Program-made: the position numbers and the translations under genes
Assembly (NCBI GenBank): GCA_021372675.1
Contig: JAJFTZ010000034.1
Location: 1-51,219 of the forward strand
Length of the DNA stretch: 51,219 nucleotides
From: Eubacteriales bacterium
Lineage (GTDB): Bacteria; Bacillota; Clostridia; Christensenellales; CAG-138
Direction of reading: 5' to 3'
Shown here: positions 16,544-25,264 of the stretch, one piece after another
Layout: each line of letters opens with the position of its first letter
How positions within the stretch are numbered: the first letter of the stretch is position 1
The notes under the pieces: generated by a model
The model's input: only the letters and a program-made list of their open reading frames with translations
The model's database searches: none
Told to the model about the DNA's origin: nothing

Positions 16544-17282
16544 CGCTGTCGAGCTCCTTCCAGATCTTGTCGAAATAAACCTTGAATTCGGGCGCGTTCC
16601 TTCGCGCGATGGGGTGCGGCTCGGCCGTGAGCGAGAGGATGTGCTCGCTTTTTAACGTGGCCGGGCGCGCGCTGAACACAAGAATACGGTCGCTCATAGA
16701 GATGGCTTCCGCGATGTCGTGCGTTACGAGGATGGCCGTCTTTTTTTCGTTTTTGATGATGCCGTGTATCTCGTCGGACGCGCGGAGCCGCGTTTGATAA
16801 TCGAGCGACGAAAAAGGCTCGTCGAGAAGCAATAAGTCCGGCGAAAACGCGAGCGTGCGGATGAGCGCAACCTTCTGGCGCATCCCGCCCGATAGCTGGC
16901 GCGGATAGCTGCGGCGGAACGCGCTGAGCCCGTAGGTATCCAAAAGCCCGATCGTGCGCGCCTTTGTTTCCGCGTTGAGCATGCCCTTCACCTGCAATCC
17001 TAAAAGCACGTTGCCCTCTATGGTACGCCAGTCGAGCAGGTGGTCGCGCTGCAGCATGTAGCCGGGCGCGTTGCCGTTTGTGCGTATTTCGCCGCAGGAG
17101 GGCGGCATCAGCCCCGCGATGAGGGAGAGAATGCTTGTTTTTCCGCAGCCGGACGGACCTACGATGGCGACGAATTCGCCCTCGCGCACCGTAAAGCTCA
17201 GGTGGTGTATCGCTTCCGTTTCGCCGGAAAGGTCGTGATAGGTCAGGCAGATATCGTTTGCCTCCACGATGACATTCGCCAT
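16527..17282 (-). CDS. ABC transporter ATP-binding protein (SsuB/TauB type)
   Basis: Energy-coupling subunit of the transporter with the downstream permease. Walker A is GPSGCGKTS, the Q-loop lies around GYMLQRDHLLDW, the signature is LSGGMRQKVAL, Walker B is LLLLDEPFSSLD and the switch histidine is in LVTHDI. The ATG at 17282 is chosen because GGAGG stands 5 bases upstream; a TTG four codons earlier has no such site. The length of 251 residues is typical. The operon start region has no strong promoter match that I could find. Confidence 0.93.
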   Translation of the reverse strand: MANVIVEANDICLTYHDLSGETEAIHHLSFTVREGEFVAIVGPSGCGKTSILSLIAGLMPPSCGEIRTNGNAPGYMLQRDHLLDWRTIEGNVLLGLQVKGMLNAETKARTIGLLDTYGLSAFRRSYPRQLSGGMRQKVALIRTLAFSPDLLLLDEPFSSLDYQTRLRASDEIHGIIKNEKKTAILVTHDIAEAISMSDRILVFSARPATLKSEHILSLTAEPHPIARRNAPEFKVYFDKIWKELDSGEEKS

Positions 17283-17430
17283 GGTTGCCTCCAAAGTACA
17301 AATTGGGGGGTCGCCGTGTATACCATAATGTATTCCGTATCACGAAATGGCGTGAACATGCAAAATGCGGCGCGCGTATATTGGAATAGGGCGAGCGCTT
17401 CGCCTTTTCAAGCGCAGGGGGGCGATTTGC

Positions 17431-17619
17431 TTGATACGAAGAAGACCATCCGTTATTTTTATAGGAAACCGCTGCGTGAGGCGCGGGCCTTTTCGCAACG
17501 GTCTCATATTTTTCATTACGCTGCTCCTACTGCTATGCTGCGGCGTAGAATTTTTGCTGTCGCTTTTGCTTTCCGGCGCGACCACCGTGGTTTTCGCGGT
17601 GGTCATCAAACGGTATTGA
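17431..17619 (+). CDS. small hydrophobic membrane protein, unknown function
   Basis: A 62-residue frame. A TTG start at 17431 is preceded by AGGGGGG (17416-17422) at 8-base spacing, better than the ATG at 17365, which has no ribosome binding site. The product has a basic N-terminus (IRRRPSVIFIGNR, then VRRGPFRNG) and two adjoining hydrophobic segments (about 27-43 and 44-58). It resembles small clostridial membrane proteins with Arg-rich heads, but I do not recognise a family. It is divergent from the ABC operon and convergent with rpmB. Real status is uncertain. Confidence 0.45.
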   Translation: MIRRRPSVIFIGNRCVRRGPFRNGLIFFITLLLLLCCGVEFLLSLLLSGATTVVFAVVIKRY

Positions 17620-17620
17620 G

Positions 17621-17658
17621 AAACAAAAAGAGCCGCGGTGCTTTTAACACCACGGCTC
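17621..17658 (-). terminator. terminator of rpmB
   Basis: On the minus strand an 11-bp stem with one mismatch (17658-17648 with 17640-17630, loop TTAAAAG) is followed by TTTTTGTTT. It starts 24 bases after the rpmB stop. Confidence 0.88.
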
Positions 17659-17681
17659 CGCCGCATTGCGCTATGTAAGGC

Positions 17682-17873
17682 TTAATTGCCGCGTTGGACC
17701 TTACCGGAACGAAGGCAGCGCGTGCAAACATCCATTTTGCGCGGCATACCGTTTACCACGGCATTCACGCGTTGGATGTTGGGCGCCCAGCTGCGTTTGG
17801 TTTTCCTGTTGGAGTGGCTCACCAAATTACCGGACATAACGCCCTTATTGCATACTTCGCAAAACTTACCCAT
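17682..17873 (-). CDS. rpmB: 50S ribosomal protein L28
   Basis: A 63-residue large-subunit protein. The start MGKFCEVC and the VCTRCLR motif give two CxxC pairs (Cys5, 8, 50 and 53), the zinc-ribbon form of L28. HSNRKTKRSWAPN is characteristic. It has a strong ribosome binding site (AAGGAGGTG), its own promoter (17920-17948) and a terminator, so it is a single-gene unit as in many Bacillota. Confidence 0.97.
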   Translation of the reverse strand: MGKFCEVCNKGVMSGNLVSHSNRKTKRSWAPNIQRVNAVVNGMPRKMDVCTRCLRSGKVQRGN

Positions 17874-17919
17874 GCTCTACACCTCCTTGATAAGACCTAC
17901 GTTTCAATCAAACAAAGCC

Positions 17920-17948
17920 ATTCTATCACGCGGGCCGTCTCTTTGCAA
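17920..17948 (-). promoter_or_regulatory. sigma-A promoter of rpmB
   Basis: Minus-strand TTGCAA (17948-17943), 17-base spacer, TAGAAT (17925-17920), just after the upstream amidohydrolase stop. Confidence 0.8.
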
Positions 17949-17955
17949 GCTAAAA

Positions 17956-19119
17956 TTACTTCTTTTGGTATACGATCTCGCCATCCACGATGGTATAGAC
18001 CGCGCTTGCGAAAACGTCAAGCGGATTGCCGTCGAAAATGGCGATGTCCGCGTCCTTCTCAGGCTCGAGGCTGCCCACCCGGTGCGATACGCGGCAGATG
18101 CGCGCGGCATTTATGGTAATGGCCTTGAGCGCCTCATATTCGCCTAGGCCCTCGCGCGCGGCAAGCCCCGCGCAAAGCGCGAGGTATTGTATACGCGTCA
18201 CGGGATGGTCGGTGGTGATGGCTACGAGCACGCCCGCCTTATGCAAAATGCCCGCGGTTTTAAAATCGAGGCTTTCCACCTCCGGCTTCGAGCGCGAGGC
18301 GAGCGAGGGCCCTACGATGGCGGGGAAGCCGCTCGCGGCGATCTCCTGCGTAACGAGATGCCCCTCCGTACAATGATCGAGCGTGGCGGAAAGGGAAAAC
18401 TCCTTGGCGATGCGGATGGCGGTGAGGATGTCGTCCGCGCGGTGCACATGCGCCTTTAAGGGTATCTTCCCCTCGAAAAGGGGCATATAGCTTTCCATGC
18501 GGAAGTCCGGCTCGAAGCCCTCTCCGCTTTTTAAAGCGTCGTCGCGCTTCTTTTTGTAGCCCTGCGCTAAGAAAAGCTCCTCGCGCAGCATGGAGGCGAT
18601 GCTCATACGCGTGGAGGGCATGTTGCCGTTGTCGCCGTAGGTCGTTTTTGGGTTTTCGCCGAACGCGACCTTCATGGCCGCGGGAAAAAGCACCGTCATG
18701 CGGTCGATGGAGCGCCCGGTGAGCTTTATGAACGCGAATTGCCCGCCCACGATGTTTGAGCTTCCCGGGCCTACCATGGCGGAGGTAATGCCGGAAGCGA
18801 GCGCGTTATGGAAGGCGGAATCCATGGGGTTGATGGCGTCGATGGCGCGGAGCGTGGGCGAGAGGGGGTTCGCGGTCTCGTTGCAGTCGTCGCCCATAGC
18901 GCCCTTTTTATCCTCGAGGATGCCGATGTGAGAATGTGCGTCGATAAGCCCCGGCATCACAATGAGCCCGCTCGCGTCGAGCACCTGCGCTTCGCGCGCC
19001 ATTTCGAGATCGACGCTCTCGCCCACGGCGGCGATTTTGCCTGCGTCAACAAGCACGCTGCCGCGCTCGTAGTCGCGCCCGCTCATGGGGGCGATGTATC
19101 CGTTTCGAATCAAAAGCAT
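17956..19119 (-). CDS. metal-dependent amidohydrolase (imidazolonepropionase-like)
   Basis: A 387-residue TIM-barrel amidohydrolase of the COG1228 kind, cytoplasmic. Metal ligands are suggested by GLIDAHSHI (HxH), LKAHVHRADD, LDHCTEGHL and the late aspartate in ITTDHPV. The N- and C-terminal strands (LLIRNGYIAPM, ADIAIFDGNPLDV) form the small beta-sandwich usual for the family. Such enzymes hydrolyse cyclic amides, dipeptides or related bonds; the substrate is not evident. The ATG at 19119 is preferred; an upstream TTG in frame at 19146 has no ribosome binding site. It is a single gene between rpmB and the x-Q-N repeat gene. Confidence 0.85.
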   Translation of the reverse strand: MLLIRNGYIAPMSGRDYERGSVLVDAGKIAAVGESVDLEMAREAQVLDASGLIVMPGLIDAHSHIGILEDKKGAMGDDCNETANPLSPTLRAIDAINPMDSAFHNALASGITSAMVGPGSSNIVGGQFAFIKLTGRSIDRMTVLFPAAMKVAFGENPKTTYGDNGNMPSTRMSIASMLREELFLAQGYKKKRDDALKSGEGFEPDFRMESYMPLFEGKIPLKAHVHRADDILTAIRIAKEFSLSATLDHCTEGHLVTQEIAASGFPAIVGPSLASRSKPEVESLDFKTAGILHKAGVLVAITTDHPVTRIQYLALCAGLAAREGLGEYEALKAITINAARICRVSHRVGSLEPEKDADIAIFDGNPLDVFASAVYTIVDGEIVYQKK

Positions 19120-19265
19120 GCGCTCTACCGCCCAAAAAACATTCAAAAGGAAGCAGCATTATTGTTTGTTTTTTCAGGCGTCCTATGCAAAATGGCATGG
19201 ATAATGCGGGGCTTTTCCGGCAGATACTATTGCCGTCAACACGAACGGAAAGGAGGTTTGAGCGC

Positions 19266-19478
19266 ATGGGTTACGATGAATACATGAATCCGATGAACCG
19301 GCAGAACCAGAAGAACCAGCAAAACCAACAGAACAGGCAGAACCAGCAGAATCAGCAGAACCAGCAGAACAAACAGAACCAGCAGAACCAGCAGAATCAG
19401 CAAAACCAACAGAACCAGCAAAATCAGCAGAACAAACAGAACCAACAAAACAAGCAGAACAAGAACAAGGAATTTTAA
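19266..19478 (+). CDS. 70-residue Gln/Asn tripeptide-repeat microprotein
   Basis: The start ATG at 19266 has AAAGGAGG upstream and a strong terminator follows the stop, so this is a well-formed gene. After a short head (MGYDEYMNPMN) the protein is about 18 copies of a tripeptide x-Gln-Asn, where x is mostly Gln and at intervals Lys or Arg, ending KNKEF. Codons within the repeat vary silently (CAG/CAA, AAC/AAT, AAA/AAG), so selection seems to act on the protein and not just the DNA. It has no hydrophobic segment and a net positive charge. Gamma-type spore proteins are also Gln/Asn-rich, but I see no family match. Function is unknown. Confidence 0.8.
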   Translation: MGYDEYMNPMNRQNQKNQQNQQNRQNQQNQQNQQNKQNQQNQQNQQNQQNQQNQQNKQNQQNKQNKNKEF

Positions 19479-19485
19479 CGGGCCG

Positions 19486-19524
19486 AAAAAACCGCCATAC
19501 GCATTGCGTAAGGCGGTTTTTTTA
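19486..19524 (+). terminator. terminator after the x-Q-N gene, shared with kbl
   Basis: AAAAACCGCC (19487-19496) pairs with GGCGGTTTTT (19512-19521), extended inside by TACGC/GCGTA with loop ATT. It has T-runs on both strands, so it should also end the convergent kbl operon. Confidence 0.93.
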
Positions 19525-19534
19525 TAGCTGCCGT

Positions 19535-20716
19535 TTAAATGTCCATTTCCTCTTTCACTTCCGCGAAGCATCTTACGGCAAAGTCGAGGTCTTCCTTCGT
19601 ATGGCCGGCGGAGACCTGCGTGCGGATGCGCGCTTTGCCCATGGGCACCACAGGATAGCTGAACCCTACCACATACACGCCCTTTTCAAGCATGCGCGCC
19701 GCGAATTCGGAGGCGACAGCGGCGTCGTAAAGCATGATGGGCACGATGGGGTGCGTGCTTTCGGGCACGTCGAAGCCGAGCTTTTTCAGGCTTTGGCGGA
19801 AATACGCCGTGTTTTCGTGCAGCCGGTCGCGGAGCGCGGTCGATTCGGTAAGGAGCTCTAAAACCTTCAAACTCGCCGCGCATATGGCGGGGGCGACGGT
19901 GTTGGAAAAGAGGTACGGGCGGGAGCGCTGGCGCAAAAGGTCTACGATCTCCTGCCTCGCCGCGGTATAGCCGCCGCTTGCGCCGCCCATGGCCTTGCCG
20001 AGCGTGCCGGTGATGATATCCACGCGGCCCATCACGCCGCAATGCTCGTGCGTGCCGCGCCCGTGCTCGCCCATGAAGCCTACGGCATGGCTATCGTCCA
20101 CCATCACGAGCGCGTCATATTCCTCCGCGAGATCGCATATGGCGCTTAGGTTGGCGATGTAGCCGTCCATGGAAAACACGCCGTCGGTAGCAATGAGCTT
20201 GATGCGGCAATTTTTTGCCTCCTCGAGCCGCGCGCGAAGGTCGTTCATATCGTTGTTTTTATAGCGGAAGCGCTTGGCCTTGCATAGGCGTACGCCGTCG
20301 ATGATGCTCGCGTGGTTGAGCTCGTCGGAAATAACGGCGTCGTCGGCGCCCAAGAGCGTTTCAAACAGGCCGCCGTTGGCATCGAAGCAGGAGCTGTAGA
20401 GAATGGCGTCGTCCATCTTGAGGAATTCCGCGAGCTTCTTCTCGAGCTCCTTATGGATAAGCTGCGTGCCGCAGATGAAGCGCACCGAGGAGAGACCGTA
20501 ACCCCATTCGTCGTAGCTCTTCTTTGCGGCCTCCCTGAGCGCGGGATGGTTGCTCAATCCGAGGTAGTTGTTGGCGCATAGGTTGAGCACGCCTTTCGCG
20601 GCTGTGGTATCGATGCGCGCGGACTGCGGCGTGGTGATGACGCGCTCGTTTTTCGCCGTCCCCGCGGCCTTTATGGATGCAAGTTCCTGCTGAAAATAAC
20701 CGAATGCCGTTTTCAT
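19535..20716 (-). CDS. kbl: glycine C-acetyltransferase (2-amino-3-ketobutyrate CoA ligase)
   Basis: PLP enzyme that splits 2-amino-3-oxobutanoate with CoA to give glycine and acetyl-CoA, the second step of threonine breakdown. The alpha-oxoamine synthase fold is clear: [14 protein letters not shown] near the start, [23 protein letters not shown] and the PLP-lysine site [14 protein letters not shown]. 393 residues is standard. It sits 13 bases after tdh and has GGGAGG before its ATG, so the two are one operon. Confidence 0.96.
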   Translation of the reverse strand: MKTAFGYFQQELASIKAAGTAKNERVITTPQSARIDTTAAKGVLNLCANNYLGLSNHPALREAAKKSYDEWGYGLSSVRFICGTQLIHKELEKKLAEFLKMDDAILYSSCFDANGGLFETLLGADDAVISDELNHASIIDGVRLCKAKRFRYKNNDMNDLRARLEEAKNCRIKLIATDGVFSMDGYIANLSAICDLAEEYDALVMVDDSHAVGFMGEHGRGTHEHCGVMGRVDIITGTLGKAMGGASGGYTAARQEIVDLLRQRSRPYLFSNTVAPAICAASLKVLELLTESTALRDRLHENTAYFRQSLKKLGFDVPESTHPIVPIMLYDAAVASEFAARMLEKGVYVVGFSYPVVPMGKARIRTQVSAGHTKEDLDFAVRCFAEVKEEMDI

Positions 20717-20729
20717 GTGCGCCTCCCGT

Positions 20730-21770
20730 TTATTTGCTCCAATCGAGTATGACCTTGCCGGACATGCCGCTGTTCATCGCCGCGAAGCCCTTTTCAAACT
20801 CCGTGTAATGGAAACGATGTGTGATGACGGGGGAAAGGTCGAGCCCGCTCTGCACCATGGCGATCATCTTATACCATGTCTCAAAGAGCTTCCGCCCGTA
20901 GATGCCCTGCAGCGTAAGCCCCTTGAAGATCACGTTGTCCCAGTCGATTACGGCGCCGGGTGGGAGAAGACCCAAGAGCGCGATCTTGCCGCCGTTTCGC
21001 ATGCTGCGCAGCATCTGGTTTAAAGCCGCGCCGCTTCCGCTCATCTCGAGCCCCACGTCGAAGCCCTCCACGAGCCCCTGCTCGCGCATAACGTCTTCCA
21101 AGGGCTGCTCGAGCGGGTTGATGGCGGCTGTGGCGCCCATTTTTTTCGCGATGCCGAGGCGGTAGGCGTTCATATCCGTAACCACCACGCGGCGCGCGCC
21201 GTTGTGGCGGCAGATGCCCGCCGCCATCATGCCGATGGGGCCGGCGCCGGTGATGAGAACGTCTTCGCCGGTAACGTTGAACTCGGTGGCGGTATGCACG
21301 GCGTTGCCGTACGCGTCGAAAAAGGAAACGATCTCCTCGGGAATGTCCATAGGCACGGGGCGCACGTTTGACGCGGGGATGCACAGGTACTCGGCAAACG
21401 CGCCGTCGCGGTTCACGCCCACACCCTTCGTAAATTTGCACCAATGGCCGTTGCCGCTTAAGCAGTTGCGGCAATGCCCGCAGACGATATGCCCTTCGCC
21501 GGAAACGCGCTGCCCTAAAGCGTAGTCCATTACGCCCTCGCCAAAGGCGGCGATCTCACCCACGTATTCGTGGCCGATGGTCATGGGGGGGATGATGTTT
21601 TTTTCGCTCCAGGGATCCCAGTTGTAGATGTGTACGTCGGTGCCGCAGATGGCCGTTTTGTGGATTTTTATAAGAACCTCGCCTTTTTTCGGGATGGGAA
21701 CGGGTACTTGGGTAAGCGTAAGGCCTTTGCCCCGTTCGGTTTTCACAAGCGCATCCATGACGGTTTGCAT
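20730..21770 (-). CDS. tdh: L-threonine 3-dehydrogenase
   Basis: Zinc- and NAD-dependent oxidation of L-threonine to 2-amino-3-oxobutanoate, which Kbl then cleaves. The medium-chain dehydrogenase features are present: catalytic zinc ligands in ICGTDVH (Cys42) and IGHEYVG, structural zinc cysteines in CGHCRNC and WC, and the nucleotide fold around [13 protein letters not shown]. 346 residues is typical. First gene of the tdh-kbl operon. AAGGAGG precedes the start. Confidence 0.96.
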   Translation of the reverse strand: MQTVMDALVKTERGKGLTLTQVPVPIPKKGEVLIKIHKTAICGTDVHIYNWDPWSEKNIIPPMTIGHEYVGEIAAFGEGVMDYALGQRVSGEGHIVCGHCRNCLSGNGHWCKFTKGVGVNRDGAFAEYLCIPASNVRPVPMDIPEEIVSFFDAYGNAVHTATEFNVTGEDVLITGAGPIGMMAAGICRHNGARRVVVTDMNAYRLGIAKKMGATAAINPLEQPLEDVMREQGLVEGFDVGLEMSGSGAALNQMLRSMRNGGKIALLGLLPPGAVIDWDNVIFKGLTLQGIYGRKLFETWYKMIAMVQSGLDLSPVITHRFHYTEFEKGFAAMNSGMSGKVILDWSK

Positions 21771-21881
21771 AGAAAAAGCCTCCTTATATGATAACCGATC
21801 ACAAATAGTATAACGCTAACTCGTTTTCGTTTCCATGCGCGGCAGGGGAATGGACGATAATATATTATTTACTTGGAAGCG

Positions 21882-23045
21882 TCAAGAAATTTGGTAAAGC
21901 GGCGCCGCGACGTTGTGCTTATCGATGACGAGGTAGGCGTTGCCGAGCCGAACGACCGCATAGCCGTCGAGGAACGGCCGCGCCTCGTCGTACTGCGGTT
22001 CGATGGCGAGGAAACCCGAGGTATCGGCATAGCCCCAAAGGCCCGTTTGGCCGTTGCGCACGGCGGCGAGCCCGCCCGAAAAGCCGAGCGCCTCGCTAAA
22101 TCGCGGCTCTATCACCGTTACGCCGCGGTTATTGATATAGCCCCACTTTCCGTCGGATTTTATTGCCGCATAGCCGCCCGAAAAGCTGAACGCGTCCTCG
22201 AAGGTGGCGCGAAACGAAGAGCTTCCCTCGCTGTTGATGAAGTAGCTCACAGCTTTATCCGTATCGCGTATCACGGCGAAGCCCTCCGAAAACGCGGTGC
22301 CGCGCAGGGAGGAGGGGGTGAGCGTCGCCACCTTGGTGCCCACCTTGTTGATGATGTACTGGCGGTCCTTTTCATATTCGTTGGAGATGGCAAACGCGAC
22401 GTCCTCGGAAAAGTCGCCCGCGTCACGCCATTTTTCGCCGATGGCCAGCACGCCCTGCGTATCGATATAACCGTAGGCCGCGCCGTTTCGCACGGCCGCG
22501 CGCCCGCAGTGAAAGCTTTTTGCCTCGCGGAAGGAGTAATCTATAGCGACCTCGCCATTTATGTCGATATAACCCCAAAGCGAATCCTTGAGGACGGCGG
22601 CGTAGCCCTCGCAAAAGGGCAGCACGTTTTTCCACTGCGGCTGCGCGATGAATACGGCTTTGCGGTTGATAAGGCCGTAAAGCCCGTTTTTCGCGGCGAA
22701 GGCGACGTTACCGTCAAACTCGAGCGCTACGGAAAACGCCGCTTCGATTACCGTTTGGCCCTTGGCGTTTTTGTAGCCCCACATACCGTTTTCGAGGTAG
22801 GGGAAAAGCCGCCCTTCTATGGAGGGTGCGGGCGTAGGCGTGGGCACGGGCGTGACAGGCGCGATCACGGTGAGATTGCCGTCCGGCGTTTGCGGTGCGC
22901 TTTTCTGCGCGTCCGCCGTTAAAAGGCCCGCCCCGCCTCCGCCGTAAAGAAGGGCGAACAGCAGTACGAATAGCGCCAATGCGGCGATCACGACGAGATA
23001 GACCCCCAGAATGGGGAGTTTTATCGCTTTTTTCCGCTCTTTCAT
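21882..23045 (-). CDS. WG-repeat protein with N-terminal membrane anchor
   Basis: The ATG at 23045 follows GAGGGCGG and is preferred to the GTG at 23078 and the ATG at 23060, which have no good ribosome binding site. Residues ~8-34 form a membrane segment, then a Pro/Thr-rich linker (PVTPVPTPTPAPS), then about eight WG-type repeats, for example MWGYKNAKGQ, LWGYIDINGE, AYGYIDTQGV, KWGYINNRGV and LWGYADTSGF. WG repeats form beta-rich surfaces, probably for binding. The repeat domain should face outside the cell. Partner and function are unknown. It is divergent from degV. Confidence 0.88.
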   Translation of the reverse strand: MKERKKAIKLPILGVYLVVIAALALFVLLFALLYGGGGAGLLTADAQKSAPQTPDGNLTVIAPVTPVPTPTPAPSIEGRLFPYLENGMWGYKNAKGQTVIEAAFSVALEFDGNVAFAAKNGLYGLINRKAVFIAQPQWKNVLPFCEGYAAVLKDSLWGYIDINGEVAIDYSFREAKSFHCGRAAVRNGAAYGYIDTQGVLAIGEKWRDAGDFSEDVAFAISNEYEKDRQYIINKVGTKVATLTPSSLRGTAFSEGFAVIRDTDKAVSYFINSEGSSSFRATFEDAFSFSGGYAAIKSDGKWGYINNRGVTVIEPRFSEALGFSGGLAAVRNGQTGLWGYADTSGFLAIEPQYDEARPFLDGYAVVRLGNAYLVIDKHNVAAPLYQIS

Positions 23046-23148
23046 GCCGCCCTCATCCATGGAAAAGTAAAATGTCACATTTCATGGCTAGATTTTAGCA
23101 GATTCAGCCAATAAAATAAATGGTAGATTCATACCGGAGGAAAGCAGC

Positions 23149-24021
23149 ATGGCAGATTATGTAATTACCACCGATTCGACCGTGGACCTCGGCGCAAAGC
23201 GGATGGAGGAGCTCGGCGTTCTTTTCACTACGCTGACCTACTTTTACCAAGGGATCGCCTACCCCGACGATATGCGCGAGGAATCCGCGCTCAAAATCTA
23301 CAACGCCATGCGCGGCGGTGAGGTCGTAACTACCTCGCAGGCAAACCCCGAACAGTTTCTAGCGCTGTGGCCGGAGTTTTTGGACGCGGGCAAGGACATT
23401 CTCTACATCGGCTTCTCGAGCGGGCTCAGCGGCACCGTCAACTCCGCGCTCCTCGCCAAGCAGCAGCTCGAGGCGCAGTACCCCGAGCGGAGAATATACA
23501 TCGTGGATAGCCTTTGCGCCTCCGGTGGCGAGGGCATGTTTTTGCAGCACGTGCTTTTAAAAAAGGAGGGGGGCGCAACGCTCGAGGAATGCTACCGTTT
23601 TGCCGAGGCGCTCAAGCTGCGCGTCAACCACTGGTACACGGTGAGCGAGCTGAGCTACTTAAGGCGCGGCGGGCGTGTGAGCGCGGCGGCGGCGCTGTTT
23701 GCCGATATTTTGGGCATCAAGCCCGTTATGAACATGGACGATACCGGCCACCTCATCCCGCGCGAAAAAGTGAAGGGGAGGCGGACCGCCATCAAGCGCA
23801 TGCTCGAGCACCTAGCAGAGCTTGCGGATATCGGCGACAACCCCTTTTTCCACATCACCCATGCCGATTGCATGGAGGATGCCCAGTACCTTAAAGGGAT
23901 GCTCAACGAGCGCTTCCCAAGCATCCCCGTGCATATCTCCATGGTGGGCGCGGTCATCGGCTCCCACTGCGGGCCGGGAACGCTGGCGCTGTTCTTCATC
24001 GGCAAGCCGAGGGTCGCATAA
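23149..24021 (+). CDS. DegV family fatty acid-binding protein
   Basis: A 290-residue DegV-fold protein. The N-terminal signature ITTDSTVDLG and the ligand site FSSGLSGTVNSALLAK are clear, with a C-terminal region that ends GAVIGSHCGPGTLALFF. In Gram-positive bacteria related FakB proteins present fatty acids to the kinase FakA; whether this copy does so is unknown because no fakA is near. CGGAGG precedes the ATG. It is followed by a hairpin terminator. Confidence 0.92.
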   Translation: MADYVITTDSTVDLGAKRMEELGVLFTTLTYFYQGIAYPDDMREESALKIYNAMRGGEVVTTSQANPEQFLALWPEFLDAGKDILYIGFSSGLSGTVNSALLAKQQLEAQYPERRIYIVDSLCASGGEGMFLQHVLLKKEGGATLEECYRFAEALKLRVNHWYTVSELSYLRRGGRVSAAAALFADILGIKPVMNMDDTGHLIPREKVKGRRTAIKRMLEHLAELADIGDNPFFHITHADCMEDAQYLKGMLNERFPSIPVHISMVGAVIGSHCGPGTLALFFIGKPRVA

Positions 24022-24039
24022 GGTTTTTCAACATGGAAA

Positions 24040-24060
24040 AGCGCCGCAGCCTGCGGCGCT
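24040..24060. terminator. terminator between convergent degV and phosphatase genes
   Basis: A 9-bp GC-rich stem (24040-24048 with 24052-24060, loop GCC). The plus-strand tail ATTTATA is modest; the minus-strand tail is TTTTCC. It can serve both genes. Confidence 0.7.
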
Positions 24061-24070
24061 ATTTATACTG

Positions 24071-24652
24071 CTATTTATTGAAGCACCTTAGGCTCGCGCC
24101 GCGCTCGTCGATGCGAAACAGCGTATACGCGCCGTGCTCGTAGTAGAAAAGCCGCGCCTTTTCAAGGTCAAGCCCTAATAGATGCGCCGATAAAATAGAA
24201 AGGGGGCCGTTGTGCGAAACGATGAGCGCGTCCTCGCCTTTATTTATGATGCCGCGCAAAGCCCGAAGCACCCGCTCGGAAACGGCTTGGAAGCTTTCTA
24301 CGCCCGGCGGGGAAAACCGCGTCCAATCCCCGAGCATTTTTGGAAGCTCGTCGGGATTTTGCGCCATCGCGTCTTCATAGGTGAGCCCTTCCAAAGGGCC
24401 CATATCCTGTTCGTTTAACTCCTCCAGCCGCGAAAAAGAAACGGTTTTTCCGCGCATGGCGATCTCCGCGGTTTCATAGCTCCTTTTCAGACGGCTCGCG
24501 TAGACCGCGGAAACGGGGATGCTTGCGAACTTTTCCCGCAGCATGTCCGCATGCGAAAGTCCGCGCTCAGTCAAAGGGTAGTCCGTACGGCCGAAAAAGA
24601 GCCGAAGCGCATTGCCGTCGCATTCGCCGTGGCGCGCAAGAAAAAGGTTCAT
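24071..24652 (-). CDS. histidine phosphatase family protein
   Basis: A 193-residue phosphoglycerate-mutase-like phosphatase. The phosphorylated histidine lies in FLARHGECDGN, the arginine is in VYASRLKRSYETA, the acid/base glutamate in LEELNEQDMGPLEG, and the second histidine in IVSHNGPLS. Substrates vary (sugar phosphates, cobalamin precursors such as alpha-ribazole phosphate, and others) and cannot be chosen here. Its start overlaps the acetyltransferase stop by 4 bases, giving a two-gene operon. Confidence 0.92.
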   Translation of the reverse strand: MNLFLARHGECDGNALRLFFGRTDYPLTERGLSHADMLREKFASIPVSAVYASRLKRSYETAEIAMRGKTVSFSRLEELNEQDMGPLEGLTYEDAMAQNPDELPKMLGDWTRFSPPGVESFQAVSERVLRALRGIINKGEDALIVSHNGPLSILSAHLLGLDLEKARLFYYEHGAYTLFRIDERGASLRCFNK

Positions 24653-25203
24653 TCGTTCTTCCTTTCTATGGAGTAGATGAGATAGTCGTCGCGCACGCCG
24701 GTTTCGGCGTCGTATACGCGGTTTTTGAGCGCCGCTTCAAAGCGCATGTCCGCTTTTTCCATTACGCGTCCGGAGGCGGGGTTCCCGCGGCGGTGCTTCG
24801 CCTCTATAAGGAAAAGGCCCACGTCGCCGAGCAAAAAACGAAGAACCTCCTTAAGCGCTTCCGTGGCGTAGCCCTTGCCCCACCACGTCCGCCCGTAGCA
24901 GTAGCCGACCTCGCAGGTTTCGTTTCTTTCGGATGCACACTTGCCGCTGATGGTACCAAAGGGCTTGCCGCTTTGTTTTTCTATGACGACCCAATGGTAA
25001 CAATGCGGCGCTTCGTACTCCTTCACCCACCCGCTTACGATGCGCGCGGTCTCCTCGCGTTTTTGATGCACCGGCCAGCCCGCGCCCTTTGCGACGAGCG
25101 GGTCGCTCGCCCAGTTCTCATACATCGCGTCCGTATCCTCTATCGCGATGCGGCGAAGGAGGAGCCTTTCGGTTTCGAGCGTTACGGTTCCGAGGTCTTT
25201 CAT
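24649..25203 (-). CDS. GNAT family N-acetyltransferase (RimJ/RimL-like)
   Basis: A 184-residue acetyltransferase. TERLLLRRIAIEDTDAM at the N-terminus and YCYGRTWWGKGYATEAL, the acetyl-CoA pyrophosphate loop (Q/R-x-x-G-x-G/A type, here WWGKGYAT), are typical of the RimJ/RimL branch. Members acetylate ribosomal proteins, antibiotics or small amines. The acceptor is not known. AGGAGA precedes the ATG. First gene of the pair with the phosphatase. Confidence 0.9.
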   Translation of the reverse strand: MKDLGTVTLETERLLLRRIAIEDTDAMYENWASDPLVAKGAGWPVHQKREETARIVSGWVKEYEAPHCYHWVVIEKQSGKPFGTISGKCASERNETCEVGYCYGRTWWGKGYATEALKEVLRFLLGDVGLFLIEAKHRRGNPASGRVMEKADMRFEAALKNRVYDAETGVRDDYLIYSIERKNE

Positions 25204-25264
25204 AAATGTCTCCTGTTAAAAATGGCGGCGAATGCCAAGCGGTGTGCTCCGGACAGGGCCGTTA

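Noticed and set aside
19266..19478. CRISPR or satellite repeat
   Set aside because: The 9-base repeat has no spacers and keeps one open frame with a ribosome binding site and silent codon changes.
21873..22922. 349-codon plus-strand frame opposite the WG-repeat gene
   Set aside because: The minus-strand repeats (GYIDINGE and similar) are unambiguous. The plus frame is an antisense shadow.
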